A stretch of DNA of 64,000 nucleotides from Pontibacter fetidus (GTDB taxonomy: Bacteria; Bacteroidota; Bacteroidia; Cytophagales; Hymenobacteraceae): the NCBI RefSeq assembly GCF_010119545.1, contig NZ_JAAEAA010000006.1, forward strand, positions 124,001 through 188,000. The letters are read 5' to 3'. Position 1 is the first letter of the stretch. Each line of letters starts with the position of its first letter. Shown piece by piece: positions 33,982 to 43,366 of this stretch. Below the pieces are notes generated by a model. It did no database searches, was not told the origin of the DNA, and saw nothing but the letters and a program-made list of their open reading frames with translations. The position numbers and the translations under genes are program-made.

Positions 33982-34745
33982 TCTGAATAGGTGCCACATC
34001 ACAAGAAATTCGCTACGTCAGAAAGCTGATGAGTTAAAAATCATGAAAGATAATATGATCATTCCGAAGGATGGTGAAGCAATAACTTTTTAAATCTGAA
34101 ACTTTGGTTAGGGATGCATAAGCATCCTTAAATAAAACATATCCCTGTAAAAATGGTCCGATACTTCAATCTTTGGTCTACTGAAAGGGAAAAACGATCA
34201 TTCTGATTGCTTTTCCCTTTTTCTCCAAATTATACGCTACAATGTAAATTATCACTCTTTGGAATATATAAGCGCTAAGCACAATAATTTTCTAGCCTCT
34301 TTGCTAACTATAGCAATATCTCTACAATCTCCTCTGGAAACTCTTTAGTTGCAATTAAACGTTGTTATCGCGACATTTGCTACTTAAATATTGTATACTG
34401 TTTTGCTGCCACCTGTTACGCTACATACTTCTTTCCTGAGGCCGATCACCGGTTTTGTGGCAGCATCGCACCATGTAACGCTTTGCGATAAACTTACAGG
34501 ATATTGCCTAAACTTTCTTTCGGCGCCCAAAGCCTTTAATAGATAAGCCGTAACTACGGCCTCTCCCAATACCAGTAAGATGCTACCTTACTTAAACAAA
34601 CCTATACTAGCCTGCTCTCTGGCAGCCACCAGGTAGGTAAATAAAAGCCATTAAGGTACACTCTGTATTTACCATTTATCAACCATAACAGGATCACAAA
34701 CTTTGCTGCATACTCGAACAGCATTTTACTTTTTTACTTAACATC
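33982..34745. other. Gene-poor region with a copy of the tRNA-Glu 3' flank
   Basis: No convincing gene. A repeat of the tRNA-Glu terminator lies at 34178-34224. A 61-residue minus-strand frame at 34384-34569 has no recognisable family and could be a remnant. The DNA is otherwise AT-rich. The last 100 bases should hold the mreB-like promoter. Confidence 0.6.
34178..34224 (+). repeat. Second copy of the tRNA-Glu 3' flank (possible attR)
   Basis: CTACTGAAAGGGAAAA, a short loop and GCTTTTCCCTTTTTCT match 29261-29307 at about 42 of 47 positions. The differences lie mainly in the hairpin loop. No tRNA precedes it. Confidence 0.65.
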
Positions 34746-35768
34746 ATGGGCTTCTTCAATTTTCTGACACAAGGCATTGCTATCGACATCGGAACCGCAA
34801 ATTTCCTGGTTCTGCAGGAAGGCAAAATAATTCTGGACGAGCCTTCTATAGTTGCCTTTAACAGGGCTACCGGCGAAGTGATGGCTGTTGGCAGTAAGGC
34901 AGAACAGATGGAAGGAAAAGAACATGAGAACATACGCACCATCAGGCCCCTCAAAAATGGTGTGATCGCCGATTTCCATGCAGCAGAACACATGATCAAG
35001 GGCATGCTAAAGCTGGCAAACCCTGCTAAACGGGGCTTCTCCCCATCTTACCGAATGGTGGTGTGTGTGCCTGCCGGTATTACCGAAGTAGAGAAAAGAG
35101 CTATCCGGGATTCGGCAGTTATTGCCGGGGCAAAGGAAGTTTACCTGATTCATGAGCCTGTTGCAGCCGCCATTGGTATTGGCCTGGATGTACAGGAACC
35201 TACCGGGCACATGGTTATCGACATAGGCAGCGGTATTACAGAAATTGCCGTGATTGCCCTTAGTGGGATAGTTTGTGAACAATCGGTGCGCGTGGCCGGC
35301 GATACGTTTGACGACGACATTATACAATTTATGCGCAAGGAGCATAATATACTGATCGGGCAGAGTACCGCAGAAAAGATAAAACTGGAAGTTGGCGCCG
35401 CCATAAACGAGCTGCAAGACCCACCTCAGGATTTTGCAGTGAAAGGCCGCGACCTGATGACCGGCCTGCCGAAGCAGGTAAAAGTCACCTACCAGGATAT
35501 TGCCTATTGCCTGGATAAATCTATTACCAAAATAGAAGAAGCGATCTTGCTGACATTGGAGCTAACCCCACCTGAGCTTTCATCCGACATACACCAATCC
35601 GGCATTTACTTAACAGGCGGCGGGGCACTGCTGCGCGGACTGGACAGACGACTGGCCCAGAAAACAAAATTACCGGTACATGTTGTGGAAGGTCCTTTAC
35701 TGGCAGTGATAAGAGGAACAGGTATTGCACTCAACAACATCGATAACTTTAAATTCTTAATGCGATAA
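34746..35768 (+). CDS. MreB-family rod-shape protein (likely paralogue)
   Basis: A 340-residue actin-fold protein of the MreB family. Phosphate loop 1 is IDIGTANFLV (about residues 12-21), phosphate loop 2 is MVIDIGSGITEIAVI and the adenosine motif is LTGGGALLRGLDRRL. MreB forms filaments at the inner membrane that guide peptidoglycan synthesis. Two points suggest a second copy rather than the main one: no mreC/mreD genes follow, and the conserved phosphate-1 Asn-Thr is Asn-Phe here. Length is normal. A terminator follows. Confidence 0.9.
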   Translation: MGFFNFLTQGIAIDIGTANFLVLQEGKIILDEPSIVAFNRATGEVMAVGSKAEQMEGKEHENIRTIRPLKNGVIADFHAAEHMIKGMLKLANPAKRGFSPSYRMVVCVPAGITEVEKRAIRDSAVIAGAKEVYLIHEPVAAAIGIGLDVQEPTGHMVIDIGSGITEIAVIALSGIVCEQSVRVAGDTFDDDIIQFMRKEHNILIGQSTAEKIKLEVGAAINELQDPPQDFAVKGRDLMTGLPKQVKVTYQDIAYCLDKSITKIEEAILLTLELTPPELSSDIHQSGIYLTGGGALLRGLDRRLAQKTKLPVHVVEGPLLAVIRGTGIALNNIDNFKFLMR

Positions 35769-35812
35769 CCACGCTTCGCAACCGCTTTAAAATTACTACC
35801 TATGCTTTACAG

Positions 35813-35838
35813 AGCCGCTTCGTTCCGATGCGGCTTTT
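35813..35838 (+). terminator. Terminator of the mreB-like gene
   Basis: AGCCGC (35813-35818) pairs with GCGGCT (35830-35835) with TTTTG after it. Confidence 0.6.
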
Positions 35839-36017
35839 GTAATTTTAAAAGATATAAATTGTGTTTCCGCTATAGTTCCTAACTGCTTCTATGGTTAACT
35901 ATAGGCAATCTATAGTTGGTTTTAAGCATCCTTAGCTCTTCTAAACTGGCTACCAACGGCTTGTTTTCGTATCGCTATAGTAACGTCACGTTTAACTATA
36001 CTTTAGGCAGATACCTT

Positions 36018-36680
36018 ATGGAAGAACAGCAAAAGAATACGCAACACGGGCACACGAGCTTTCTTGTTTTTTCGGCATCGCTCAGAACCGGATCGCTCAA
36101 CACAAAATTAGCAGAACTTGCCGCACAGGTTATCCAGAAAAATGGTGGAACAGTAGATTTTGCCAGCATGGTCGAGTTTGATTGCCCATCTTTTAACCAG
36201 GACCTGGAAGTAGATAATTATCACCCTAAAGGGGCTGAAGAATTCAGGAAACGTATTTTGGCAAACGATGCCTTTATCATTGCATCACCAGAGTACAATG
36301 GTTCCATGCCCGGTATCATTAAAAACATGATTGACTGGGTTTCACGGTATCGCCCGCAACCTTTTCACCAGCACCATGCCTTACTGATGTCTGCATCGCC
36401 TTCTATGGCCGGGGGTAACCGGGGGCTTTGGTCTTTAAGAATTCCGTTAGAACATTTGGGCACCAGGGTATATCCGGATATGTTTTCGCTGGCTACGGCC
36501 CATGAGGCATTTGATACGAGCGGAAGCATAGCAGATGAAAAGCTGGCCAAACGCTTTGAAGATAACCTGGTGAGCTTTATGAACCTGGTGGAGGCCTCCA
36601 AGCACTATCCGTGCATCAAAAAGGCGTGGGTAGAGTTTCTGGGTGAAAAAACAACTAAGGAAACCGAGCGCGTGGAGTAA
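36018..36680 (+). CDS. NADPH-dependent FMN reductase-family protein
   Basis: A 220-residue flavodoxin-like reductase. The FMN phosphate loop SASLRTGSLNTKLAE lies at about residues 18-32 and SPEYNGSMPGIIKN at about 93-106. It should reduce quinones, azo compounds or chromate using NADPH. The start at 36018 is chosen over the frame's earlier ATG at 35916, since the longer N-terminus is unrelated to the family. A broken copy of this gene lies 5 kb upstream at 30858-31189. A large hairpin terminator follows. Confidence 0.88.
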   Translation: MEEQQKNTQHGHTSFLVFSASLRTGSLNTKLAELAAQVIQKNGGTVDFASMVEFDCPSFNQDLEVDNYHPKGAEEFRKRILANDAFIIASPEYNGSMPGIIKNMIDWVSRYRPQPFHQHHALLMSASPSMAGGNRGLWSLRIPLEHLGTRVYPDMFSLATAHEAFDTSGSIADEKLAKRFEDNLVSFMNLVEASKHYPCIKKAWVEFLGEKTTKETERVE

Positions 36681-36716
36681 ACAACACGCACAACTATAAC
36701 TCAATTAGCACTGCAT

Positions 36717-36766
36717 AAGTAAGGCAAGCTGGTATACCTATAGTTATACCAGTTTGCCTTACTTTC
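36717..36766 (+). terminator. Terminator of the FMN reductase gene
   Basis: AAGTAAGGCAAGCTGGTATA (36717-36736) pairs with TATACCAGTTTGCCTTACTT (36745-36764), one mismatch, with T's after it. The loop is CCTATAGT, a copy of the window's common word. Confidence 0.8.
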
Positions 36767-36945
36767 TTATCCTTTCCACTTCAGGGTAAGTTTGTATAGT
36801 ATAGCCTGTAACATAAAAATATACCCATACCTATGTTTATTTGCTTTACTATAGCAACTTTGCTTTTGCTTTGCACCTGCGCATTAACTTTTGTTAAACA
36901 GATGCAGCATAAGCCAACTATAAAACTATAGCACCGTTCGCCAGC

Positions 36946-37599
36946 ATGGAAGAACTTCACTCTTTGTATTATCTGCTCGAGCTTGCAGGTACTTTTGCTT
37001 TTGCTATAAGCGGCGCTACTGCTGCCAGAAAACGTAACCTCGACCTGTTTGGGATCTGTGCCATTGCCTTTACAGTTGCCTGCGGGGGCGGTATTATCCG
37101 GGATTTATGCATTGGGGCAATACCGCCTGCCGGGTTAACCAACTGGCCATACCTGGTAGTAGCTATAGTTGCCGCAGCTTTAACAGTAGGCTTTTATCCG
37201 ATTGTGCAGCGGCTGAAGCGTCCCGTTCTTTTCTTTGATGCCGTGGGTTTGGCCTTGTTTGCTGTAACGGGTGCCGAAAAAACCTTGTCTTATGGGCATA
37301 ACGGCGAGGTGGCTATCCTGTTAGGCATAACTACAGCTGTTGGCGGGGGTGTAATCAGAGATGTGCTGCTTACCCGCGTTCCGGTAATTCTGGAAAAAGA
37401 GATCTATGCATCTGCTGCGTTGATGGGGGCTGTAATTGTTGTGCTGGGTAATTACCAACAATGGCTTTCTGATGACTGGGTGGCAGTTATTGCGCTGGTT
37501 TTATGTTTTACGCTCCGCATTTTTGCATTGCGTTTTCACTGGAACCTTCCTACACCGGCCAACACCAAAACCGATTCTGCTAAACAAGATCTGAGGTAA
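36946..37599 (+). CDS. TRIC-family / UPF0126 membrane protein
   Basis: A 217-residue membrane protein with seven predicted helices and two repeated halves. Each half has the hallmark loop: GGGIIRDLCIG (about residues 46-56) and GGGVIRDVLLTRVP (about 132-145). Prokaryotic members of this family (YadS/YicG-like) have been described as potassium or glycine-type channels; the function here is uncertain. The gene lies alone, about 235 bases before the Ca2+/H+ antiporter gene. Confidence 0.9.
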   Translation: MEELHSLYYLLELAGTFAFAISGATAARKRNLDLFGICAIAFTVACGGGIIRDLCIGAIPPAGLTNWPYLVVAIVAAALTVGFYPIVQRLKRPVLFFDAVGLALFAVTGAEKTLSYGHNGEVAILLGITTAVGGGVIRDVLLTRVPVILEKEIYASAALMGAVIVVLGNYQQWLSDDWVAVIALVLCFTLRIFALRFHWNLPTPANTKTDSAKQDLR

Positions 37600-37834
37600 C
37601 TATCTTTAGGTATCACCAAGGTCAAAGTTCCTTAAACTATAGTTTGCATACTACTCTACTTGTAACAATAAATCCCCACAAACTCAGCCTTATACTTTCA
37701 TTCAGCGTTAACTAGTTCGCTGGCATACAACGTTTTTGTTTCCCGTATGGGCTGTACAGTAAAACATCTTTTGGTAATACCTTGTACCTGTAATCCAGAG
37801 AGAAACGTTGCTCCCTTCAACTTGCAAATTCACT

Positions 37835-38911
37835 ATGAAATCATTGTTACAATGGACGGTAATTATACCGATACTGGCCTGGGTACTATACTTTTCGGGG
37901 CTCATTTACGACAGCAGTATATTCCAGCTAATTGCCAGTATCCTGCTTGTTTTTAGTGTAATGTCGGCGGTGCATTACTCTGAAATAATTGCCGAAAAAG
38001 TAGGCGAACCTTACGGCACCATCATCCTGGCCATTTCCATCACCGTTATCGAAGTTTCCATCATCATCTCCCTTATGATAACCGAAGGCAAAGAGGCTGC
38101 TTCGCTGGCCCGCGACACCGTATATTCTGCCACCATGCTCATCCTGAATGGTATAGTTGGTCTTTGCCTGCTAATAGGAAGCATAAAACATTACGAACAG
38201 AACTTCTCCAAACCATCGGTAACTATAGCATTGGTGTCGCTGGTTACTATAGTTGGCTTTACGCTGGTTTTTCCTACGTTTACCGAAAGCGTTTCGGGGT
38301 CCTATTACTCTAATCCTCAGTTGATATTTGCGTCTGCTGCCTGCCTGGTTATTTACGGTTTCTTCCTTTTTGCGCAAACCAAAAGGCACCGCGATTACTT
38401 CCTGTCTGCCACCGAAGACGAAGATGATGATACGGCAGCGCCAATGCCCATCAGTAACAGGGTATTTTTTATGAGCCTTGTTTTTCTCATTCTCTGCCTG
38501 GGCATTGTGGTGTTGCTGGCCAAAACCCTCTCCCCTACCATCGAAAGTATCATTACAAACTATCATCTTCCCAAAACACTGGTTGGCGTAATTATCGCAT
38601 CTATCATTTTGTTACCGGAGGGCATTGCGGCTATTATTGCGGCCAGAAACAACCGGCTACAAACAAGTATAAACCTGTCGTTGGGGTCTGCGCTGGCAAG
38701 TATAGGGCTCACTATTCCAAGTGTTGCCATCGTTTGCATTATCTATGATTTCAAGATCATCTTAGGCCTGGACATCAAATCCATTATCCTGCTTGGGTTA
38801 TCCGTTTTTACAGTCATGCTTTCGCTGAGCAGCGGCAAAACAAACATTGTGTATGGCGTGGTGTTGCTCGTAAACCTGTTCGCCTTTATTTTCCTGATGA
38901 TCTATCCGTAA
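37835..38911 (+). CDS. Calcium/proton antiporter (ChaA/CAX-type)
   Basis: A 358-residue membrane protein of the Ca2+:cation antiporter superfamily with two Na_Ca_ex-type repeats. The signature helices are EPYGTIILAISITVIEVSII (about residues 59-78) and PEGIAAIIAARNNRLQTSIN in the second half, with the ion-binding Glu residues in place. It would export calcium or sodium in exchange for protons. The start at 37835 (MKSLLQWTV) is preferred over 37808 because the longer version adds nine residues with no family match. Confidence 0.87.
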   Translation: MKSLLQWTVIIPILAWVLYFSGLIYDSSIFQLIASILLVFSVMSAVHYSEIIAEKVGEPYGTIILAISITVIEVSIIISLMITEGKEAASLARDTVYSATMLILNGIVGLCLLIGSIKHYEQNFSKPSVTIALVSLVTIVGFTLVFPTFTESVSGSYYSNPQLIFASAACLVIYGFFLFAQTKRHRDYFLSATEDEDDDTAAPMPISNRVFFMSLVFLILCLGIVVLLAKTLSPTIESIITNYHLPKTLVGVIIASIILLPEGIAAIIAARNNRLQTSINLSLGSALASIGLTIPSVAIVCIIYDFKIILGLDIKSIILLGLSVFTVMLSLSSGKTNIVYGVVLLVNLFAFIFLMIYP

Positions 38912-39034
38912 GTCAACGTAACAAACTATAGTTCAACACTATACAGGCACTAAAAGTGGAGTACAACTATAGCATACAACAACTATAGCACCTGTTATTT
39001 TAAGGTTGATTTCCCTATCTTTAGGTAGTAAACT

Positions 39035-40924
39035 ATGAAGCGTATGAAACAGCTATTTTCTTTATTTATACTGATCACTTTTTCACTGGCTGCAACGGCA
39101 CAGCAAACCCAGAAGCCTGTGCTGCATGGCAAAAACTGGATGGCTATTACCGGTAAACCATTAGCTGCTACAGCTGGCGCCATGACGTTTCAGAAGGGTG
39201 GAAATGCCGTAGATGCGGCCTGTGCGATGCTGGCAGCCACCTGCACCATGTGGGATGTGTTAAGCTGGGGTGGCGAAACGCAGGCACTCATTTACAACCC
39301 GAAAACTAAAAAAGTGATAGCCATAAATGCCATGGGTGTAGCCCCAACCGGTGCAACTCCTAAGTTCTTTAAAAGCAAAGGCTATAACTTTCCGCCGGAG
39401 AACGGGCCATTGGCTGCCACCACCCCCGGCACACCCGGCGGGCTTTTATACATGCTGGCCAACTATGGCACTCTGAGCCTGGAACAGGTACTGGCACCCG
39501 CTATGGAAATGGCAGCCGGTTACCCCATAGAAGCCCAGACCGCCAACAGCATCGAGAAAAACAAAGACCTAATAAAGCAATGGCCTTACAGCAAGAAAGT
39601 GTTCCTGACGCACCCCGGCGAAAAACGCGAAGCCCCGGAAGCAGGTGAGATTTTTGTGCAGAAAGACCTGTTGCAAACCCTTACCAAACTGGTAGAAGCA
39701 GAAAGAGAAGCACTGAAAAAGGGCAAAAACAGGAAAGATGCAATTATGGCCGCCTACGATCGCTTTTATACAGGCGACATTGCCAAAGAATTTGTACGGG
39801 GCAGTAAAGAACAAGGCGGTTTGATTACGATGCAGGACCTGGCTAACTGGAAACCCATTGAGGAAGAACCGCTAAAAGCAACTTACAAAGGCGTTGATGT
39901 TTACAAACTACAGCAATGGACGCAAGGCCCGGTTATGCTGCAGGCACTAAACATCCTGGAAAATTTTGACCTGAAAAGCATGGGATATAACAGTACAAAA
40001 TACATCCATACGCTATACCAGGCCATGAACCTCAGCTTTGCAGACCGTGATTTTTACTACGGCGATCCATACGCTGCTCCCCAGGAACCGATCAAAGGAC
40101 TGCTGAGTAAAGCGTATGCCAAACAAAGGGCCAGCCTTATACAATTCGACAAGAACGATCCCACGATAGGCCCGGGCGATCCTTACCTGTTTGAAGGCAA
40201 AAAGAATCCTTACCTAAAGCTCCTTAAGAAAAGAGGCTTTGAAATGGATACGACCAAACGCAACTTCGCCCCTACCCACGACACCCGAAACGGCTCGTCG
40301 CAGGTAGAATACCAGGACAGACTATGGCGCGGCACCACTACTGTTGAGGCAGCTGACAAAGAAGGCTGGGTAGTGTCGATTACGCCAAGTGGTGGCTGGC
40401 TACCGGCAACTATAGCCGGCAACACAGGTGTTGGCATGAGCCAGCGCATGCAAAGCTTTGTGCTGGATGAAACACTGAACCCATTTAACGTGGTGGCACC
40501 GGGCAAACGGCCACGGGTAACTTTAACGCCTTCTATGGCTTTAAAAGATGGAAAACCATACTTATCGTTCGCAGTGCAGGGCGGCGACACCCAGGATCAA
40601 AACCTGTTACAGTTCTTCTTAAACGTAGTGGAATTCGGGATGAATGTGCAGCAGGCCGCGGAGGCAGCCAACATAAACACAAACCAACTATGGCTATCGC
40701 TGGGTGGTACCAAAACAGACGACCGAAAACCAAAACCGGGGCACATATTACTGCACGACAGCACTCCGGAGGCCGTAAGAAACGAGCTTAAAAAAATGGG
40801 TTATACATTAAGTTTTGATGACAGAACCAGCGGCCCCATCAATGCCATTTACTTCGACTGGAAACATAACAGCTTCTGGGGTGGCTCCAGTAACCACGGC
40901 GAGGATTACGGTATAGGTTGGTAA
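39035..40924 (+). CDS. Gamma-glutamyltransferase-family enzyme
   Basis: A 629-residue exported Ntn-hydrolase. The signal peptide ends near TAQQ. GGNAVDAACAMLA (about residues 54-66) is the family's N-terminal mark. The precursor is cut before a Thr that becomes the nucleophile, here in WRGTTTVEAADKEGWVVS. The C-terminal GGWLPATI and PRVTLTPSMAL blocks align with the oxyanion-loop region. It would move or hydrolyse gamma-glutamyl groups of glutathione-type compounds in the periplasm. It is one of the larger, divergent Bacteroidota members. A hairpin terminator follows. Confidence 0.85.
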   Translation: MKRMKQLFSLFILITFSLAATAQQTQKPVLHGKNWMAITGKPLAATAGAMTFQKGGNAVDAACAMLAATCTMWDVLSWGGETQALIYNPKTKKVIAINAMGVAPTGATPKFFKSKGYNFPPENGPLAATTPGTPGGLLYMLANYGTLSLEQVLAPAMEMAAGYPIEAQTANSIEKNKDLIKQWPYSKKVFLTHPGEKREAPEAGEIFVQKDLLQTLTKLVEAEREALKKGKNRKDAIMAAYDRFYTGDIAKEFVRGSKEQGGLITMQDLANWKPIEEEPLKATYKGVDVYKLQQWTQGPVMLQALNILENFDLKSMGYNSTKYIHTLYQAMNLSFADRDFYYGDPYAAPQEPIKGLLSKAYAKQRASLIQFDKNDPTIGPGDPYLFEGKKNPYLKLLKKRGFEMDTTKRNFAPTHDTRNGSSQVEYQDRLWRGTTTVEAADKEGWVVSITPSGGWLPATIAGNTGVGMSQRMQSFVLDETLNPFNVVAPGKRPRVTLTPSMALKDGKPYLSFAVQGGDTQDQNLLQFFLNVVEFGMNVQQAAEAANINTNQLWLSLGGTKTDDRKPKPGHILLHDSTPEAVRNELKKMGYTLSFDDRTSGPINAIYFDWKHNSFWGGSSNHGEDYGIGW

Positions 40925-40967
40925 ACTTCTCTAGATTACGCATGTAGGTAAACTATAAAATTGATAA

Positions 40968-41016
40968 TGCCCGGTTGTTCCGTTTAGCACTCAGCGGAGC
41001 AACCGGGCTTCTTTAT
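40968..41016 (+). terminator. Terminator of the gamma-glutamyltransferase gene
   Basis: GCCCGGTTGTTCCG and CGGAGCAACCGGGC form a long stem with one bulge around TTTAGCACTCAG, followed by TTCTTTATTT. Confidence 0.8.
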
Positions 41017-41124
41017 TTACATATTCAGGTTATACTTTCTGCTTTTTATAATTTAAATATCACGTCTCCTAAATCCGATCTTCTCTCCCGCTCGTTTGTA
41101 TGGTCCACTTAAAAGTATAAAACT

Positions 41125-41367
41125 ATGGTAGCAGCAAACATTTTATTATTTCTTGGGGGTTTGGGCGGTACAGAAATAGTACTGATCGTATTGGCTATAC
41201 TTTTATTTTTTGGTGCCAAGCGCATTCCGGAACTGGCTAAAGGGCTGGGCCGTGGCATCAGGGAATTTAAAGATGCCTCAAAGGATATCAAACAGGATAT
41301 TGAAGTATCCCTGACTGAAAGAGAAGAATCCCAACCAGTAGAAACAGAAACCAGACTCAGAGCTTAA
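41125..41367 (+). CDS. tatA: TatA/E-family twin-arginine translocase component
   Basis: An 80-residue TatA-type protein: a short membrane helix (ILLFLGGLGGTEIVLIVLAI), the hinge FFGAKRIPEL, then the amphipathic helix with KGLGRGIREFKDA and a charged tail. TatA forms the passage that exports folded proteins with twin-arginine signals. No tatB/tatC is beside it. Directly downstream are two ferritin-like genes with twin-arginine-type signals, so the grouping looks functional. A strong terminator ends the gene, so its transcript is separate. Confidence 0.92.
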   Translation: MVAANILLFLGGLGGTEIVLIVLAILLFFGAKRIPELAKGLGRGIREFKDASKDIKQDIEVSLTEREESQPVETETRLRA

Positions 41368-41372
41368 AAGCT

Positions 41373-41405
41373 AAAACGCCCACCCTACCAGGTGGGCGTT
41401 TTTTT
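41373..41405 (+). terminator. Terminator of tatA
   Basis: AACGCCCACC and GGTGGGCGTT form a perfect stem around CTACCA, with a run of seven T's after it. Confidence 0.9.
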
Positions 41406-41564
41406 GTACGTAGTCTCCTGTTCGGTACTTAACGCGCACCGCTACAACTTTTTTTATAGTTGCTAAATCCAATACTCACTATTGCCTCGTAGGTCTCGCA
41501 ACGCTGCAGTTACCACTATTAACCTGTGGCCATTTCACATCTCGTTAATTTATGATTTAAAATT

Positions 41565-42269
41565 ATGGAAAAACTACAAGACAAACCCACCGAGAAAGAA
41601 CCAGGCGTATTGAAGGCTCCGATGGAGCGTCGTATGTTTATGCGCTATGCAGGGGCTACGGCAGCACTTACTACCCTTCTGTTTGCTACCACCTCCTGCG
41701 ACGAAGACGGCGATGACATGCCAATGGACCCAACTGCAGTAGACCTGGGCAAAGGAGATACAGGTATATTGAACTATGCCTACGCACTGGAGCAATTGGA
41801 AGCAGCCTTTTACGCAGAAGTGGTAGCAAAATCGCTTGGCCTGTTCAGCCAGACAGAGCAACAAATCATGCAGGACATTAAAGGACACGAAGGAATCCAC
41901 CGCGATTTCCTGAAAGCAGCTCTGGGCACCTCGGCTATCCGCGACCTGGAAGTAAATTTCAGCAGCATCAATTTTAACGATAAGAACAGCATCTTAACTA
42001 CAGCCCGCACTTTTGAAGACCTGGGCGTAGCCGCCTATAACGGAGCCGGAAAATTGCTGGAGAACGCCGGTTTCCTGACACTGGCTGGTAAGATCGTTTC
42101 TGTTGAAGCACGCCACGCAGCTGTAATCCGCGACCTGATCTCTAATGGCACTTTCTCCGATTCGGCTAACAACCAGGGCCTGGACCCAGCCATGATGCCA
42201 GCGGATGTGCTTGCAGCAGCAGCACCATTTATCAAGACAAAGATTTCAGCTAATAACCTACCTAAATAA
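41565..42269 (+). CDS. Ferritin-like exported lipoprotein, copy 1
   Basis: A 234-residue protein with a Ferritin_2-like four-helix fold (about residues 65-200). Helices carry the metal-site-type residues ALEQLEAAFYAEV, GHEGIHRDFL, ARTFEDLGVAAY and VSVEARHAAVIRD. The N-terminus has ERRMFMRYAG followed by a hydrophobic stretch and the lipobox TTSC (about residues 42-45), which resembles a twin-arginine lipoprotein signal. It may bind iron or oxidise it at the envelope, or act in stress tolerance as desiccation-related proteins do. It is followed after eight bases by a second ferritin-like gene. Confidence 0.85.
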   Translation: MEKLQDKPTEKEPGVLKAPMERRMFMRYAGATAALTTLLFATTSCDEDGDDMPMDPTAVDLGKGDTGILNYAYALEQLEAAFYAEVVAKSLGLFSQTEQQIMQDIKGHEGIHRDFLKAALGTSAIRDLEVNFSSINFNDKNSILTTARTFEDLGVAAYNGAGKLLENAGFLTLAGKIVSVEARHAAVIRDLISNGTFSDSANNQGLDPAMMPADVLAAAAPFIKTKISANNLPK

Positions 42270-42277
42270 GCCTCGCC

Positions 42278-43078
42278 ATGAACATATTTAAGATAATAGA
42301 AGACATAGAAAAAGTTGACCCGGAAGTATACAACAGGTTAGACTCACGCCGTAACGCTTTCAAAGGCTTAGGCACAATCGGTAAAAAAGCAGCTATGGCT
42401 GCGGTGCCATTTGCCCTGGCTTCTGTTTTCCAGAAAGCTTACGGGCAAGGGAACAACACCGTGCTGGAAGTGCTGAACTTTGCCTTGAAACTAGAATACC
42501 TGGAGCGTAATTTCTATACGCAGGCATTAGCTTCATCGGGGCTTATACCTGAAGGTGCCGCCAGAGGTGCCATCCAGAAAATACAGATGCACGAAGCAGC
42601 CCACGTCGAAATTCTGAAAACAACCATACAAAGCCTGAATGGCACACCTATCAGCGAACCTACTTTTAATTTCGGTAAGAACTTCCCGGACTGGAACACG
42701 AACTACCAGACCTTTTTAACGTTGGCACAGGCGTTTGAAGACACAGGCGTACGCGCTTATAAAGGACAGGCAGCTAACCTCATCAGCAACGACGCAGTGC
42801 TGACAGCAGCATTACAGATACACTCTGTAGAAGCCCGACATGCCGCCCACATCCGGCGCATGCGCAACAACCAGGGTTGGATAGTTGGTGCCGGTGCCAA
42901 CAGCAATGTACCAGCAGGTGCACAACCGGTTTACGCCGGCGAAGAAAATGTAGCACAGGGTGGTATAAACGATATCACCAAGCTAGGTGCCGGATATTCA
43001 GCCGAAATAGCTTCCGGTGCTTTTGATGAGCCGCTGACCAAAGAGCAGGTTGCCGCAATCGTTTCCTTGTTCGAGTAA
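42278..43078 (+). CDS. Ferritin-like exported protein, copy 2
   Basis: A 266-residue relative of the preceding gene. The N-terminus contains SRRNAFKGLG (about residues 23-32), which fits the twin-arginine consensus SRRxFLK, followed by AAMAAVPFALASVF and an AYGQ-type cleavage point. The ferritin-like domain (about 55-200) has KLEYLERNFYTQAL, MHEAAHVEILK, AQAFEDTGVRAY and HSVEARHAAHIRR. The C-terminal about 65 residues (PAGAQPVYAGEENVAQGGIN onward) are extra. It is part of a two-gene unit with copy 1, and its Tat signal connects it with the nearby tatA. Confidence 0.86.
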   Translation: MNIFKIIEDIEKVDPEVYNRLDSRRNAFKGLGTIGKKAAMAAVPFALASVFQKAYGQGNNTVLEVLNFALKLEYLERNFYTQALASSGLIPEGAARGAIQKIQMHEAAHVEILKTTIQSLNGTPISEPTFNFGKNFPDWNTNYQTFLTLAQAFEDTGVRAYKGQAANLISNDAVLTAALQIHSVEARHAAHIRRMRNNQGWIVGAGANSNVPAGAQPVYAGEENVAQGGINDITKLGAGYSAEIASGAFDEPLTKEQVAAIVSLFE

Positions 43079-43149
43079 CTATAATTGATGGCTGCTATTA
43101 GTCAATAATGTTACATAGACATTCAATAATTCTACATAGACCCCGATAG

Positions 43150-43182
43150 AAAAGAGCTGCCTTTGGTGGCTCTTTTCTTTTA
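43150..43182 (+). terminator. Terminator of the ferritin-like pair
   Basis: AAAAGAGC (43150-43157) pairs with GCTCTTTT (43169-43176) before CTTTTAAAT. Confidence 0.75.
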
Positions 43183-43318
43183 AATCTTTCATCATTAAAA
43201 GTCAGAAACTGCATGTGGTGGTGTAGTTATTTTAGTTTGGCGCTAAACTTTTTACTTCTGTAGCAGTTTCAATTTAATTTCAGGAACGGGCTTAACAGAA
43301 TATGTATTAAATATTTAC

Positions 43319-43326
43319 TATCTTTG
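43319..43326 (+). promoter_or_regulatory. Putative -7 element of the sigma factor gene
   Basis: TATCTTTG fits TAnnTTTG and lies 40 bases before the start. No good TTTG at -33 is seen; it may instead be recognised by the ECF factor itself. Confidence 0.4.
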
Positions 43327-43366
43327 GTAAGCCTTTGTAAGTTTTATAGTTATAAAGGTTATATAC

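Noticed and set aside
34384..34569. 61-residue minus-strand frame
   Set aside because: No family, no clear start context; could be a remnant but cannot be supported as a gene.
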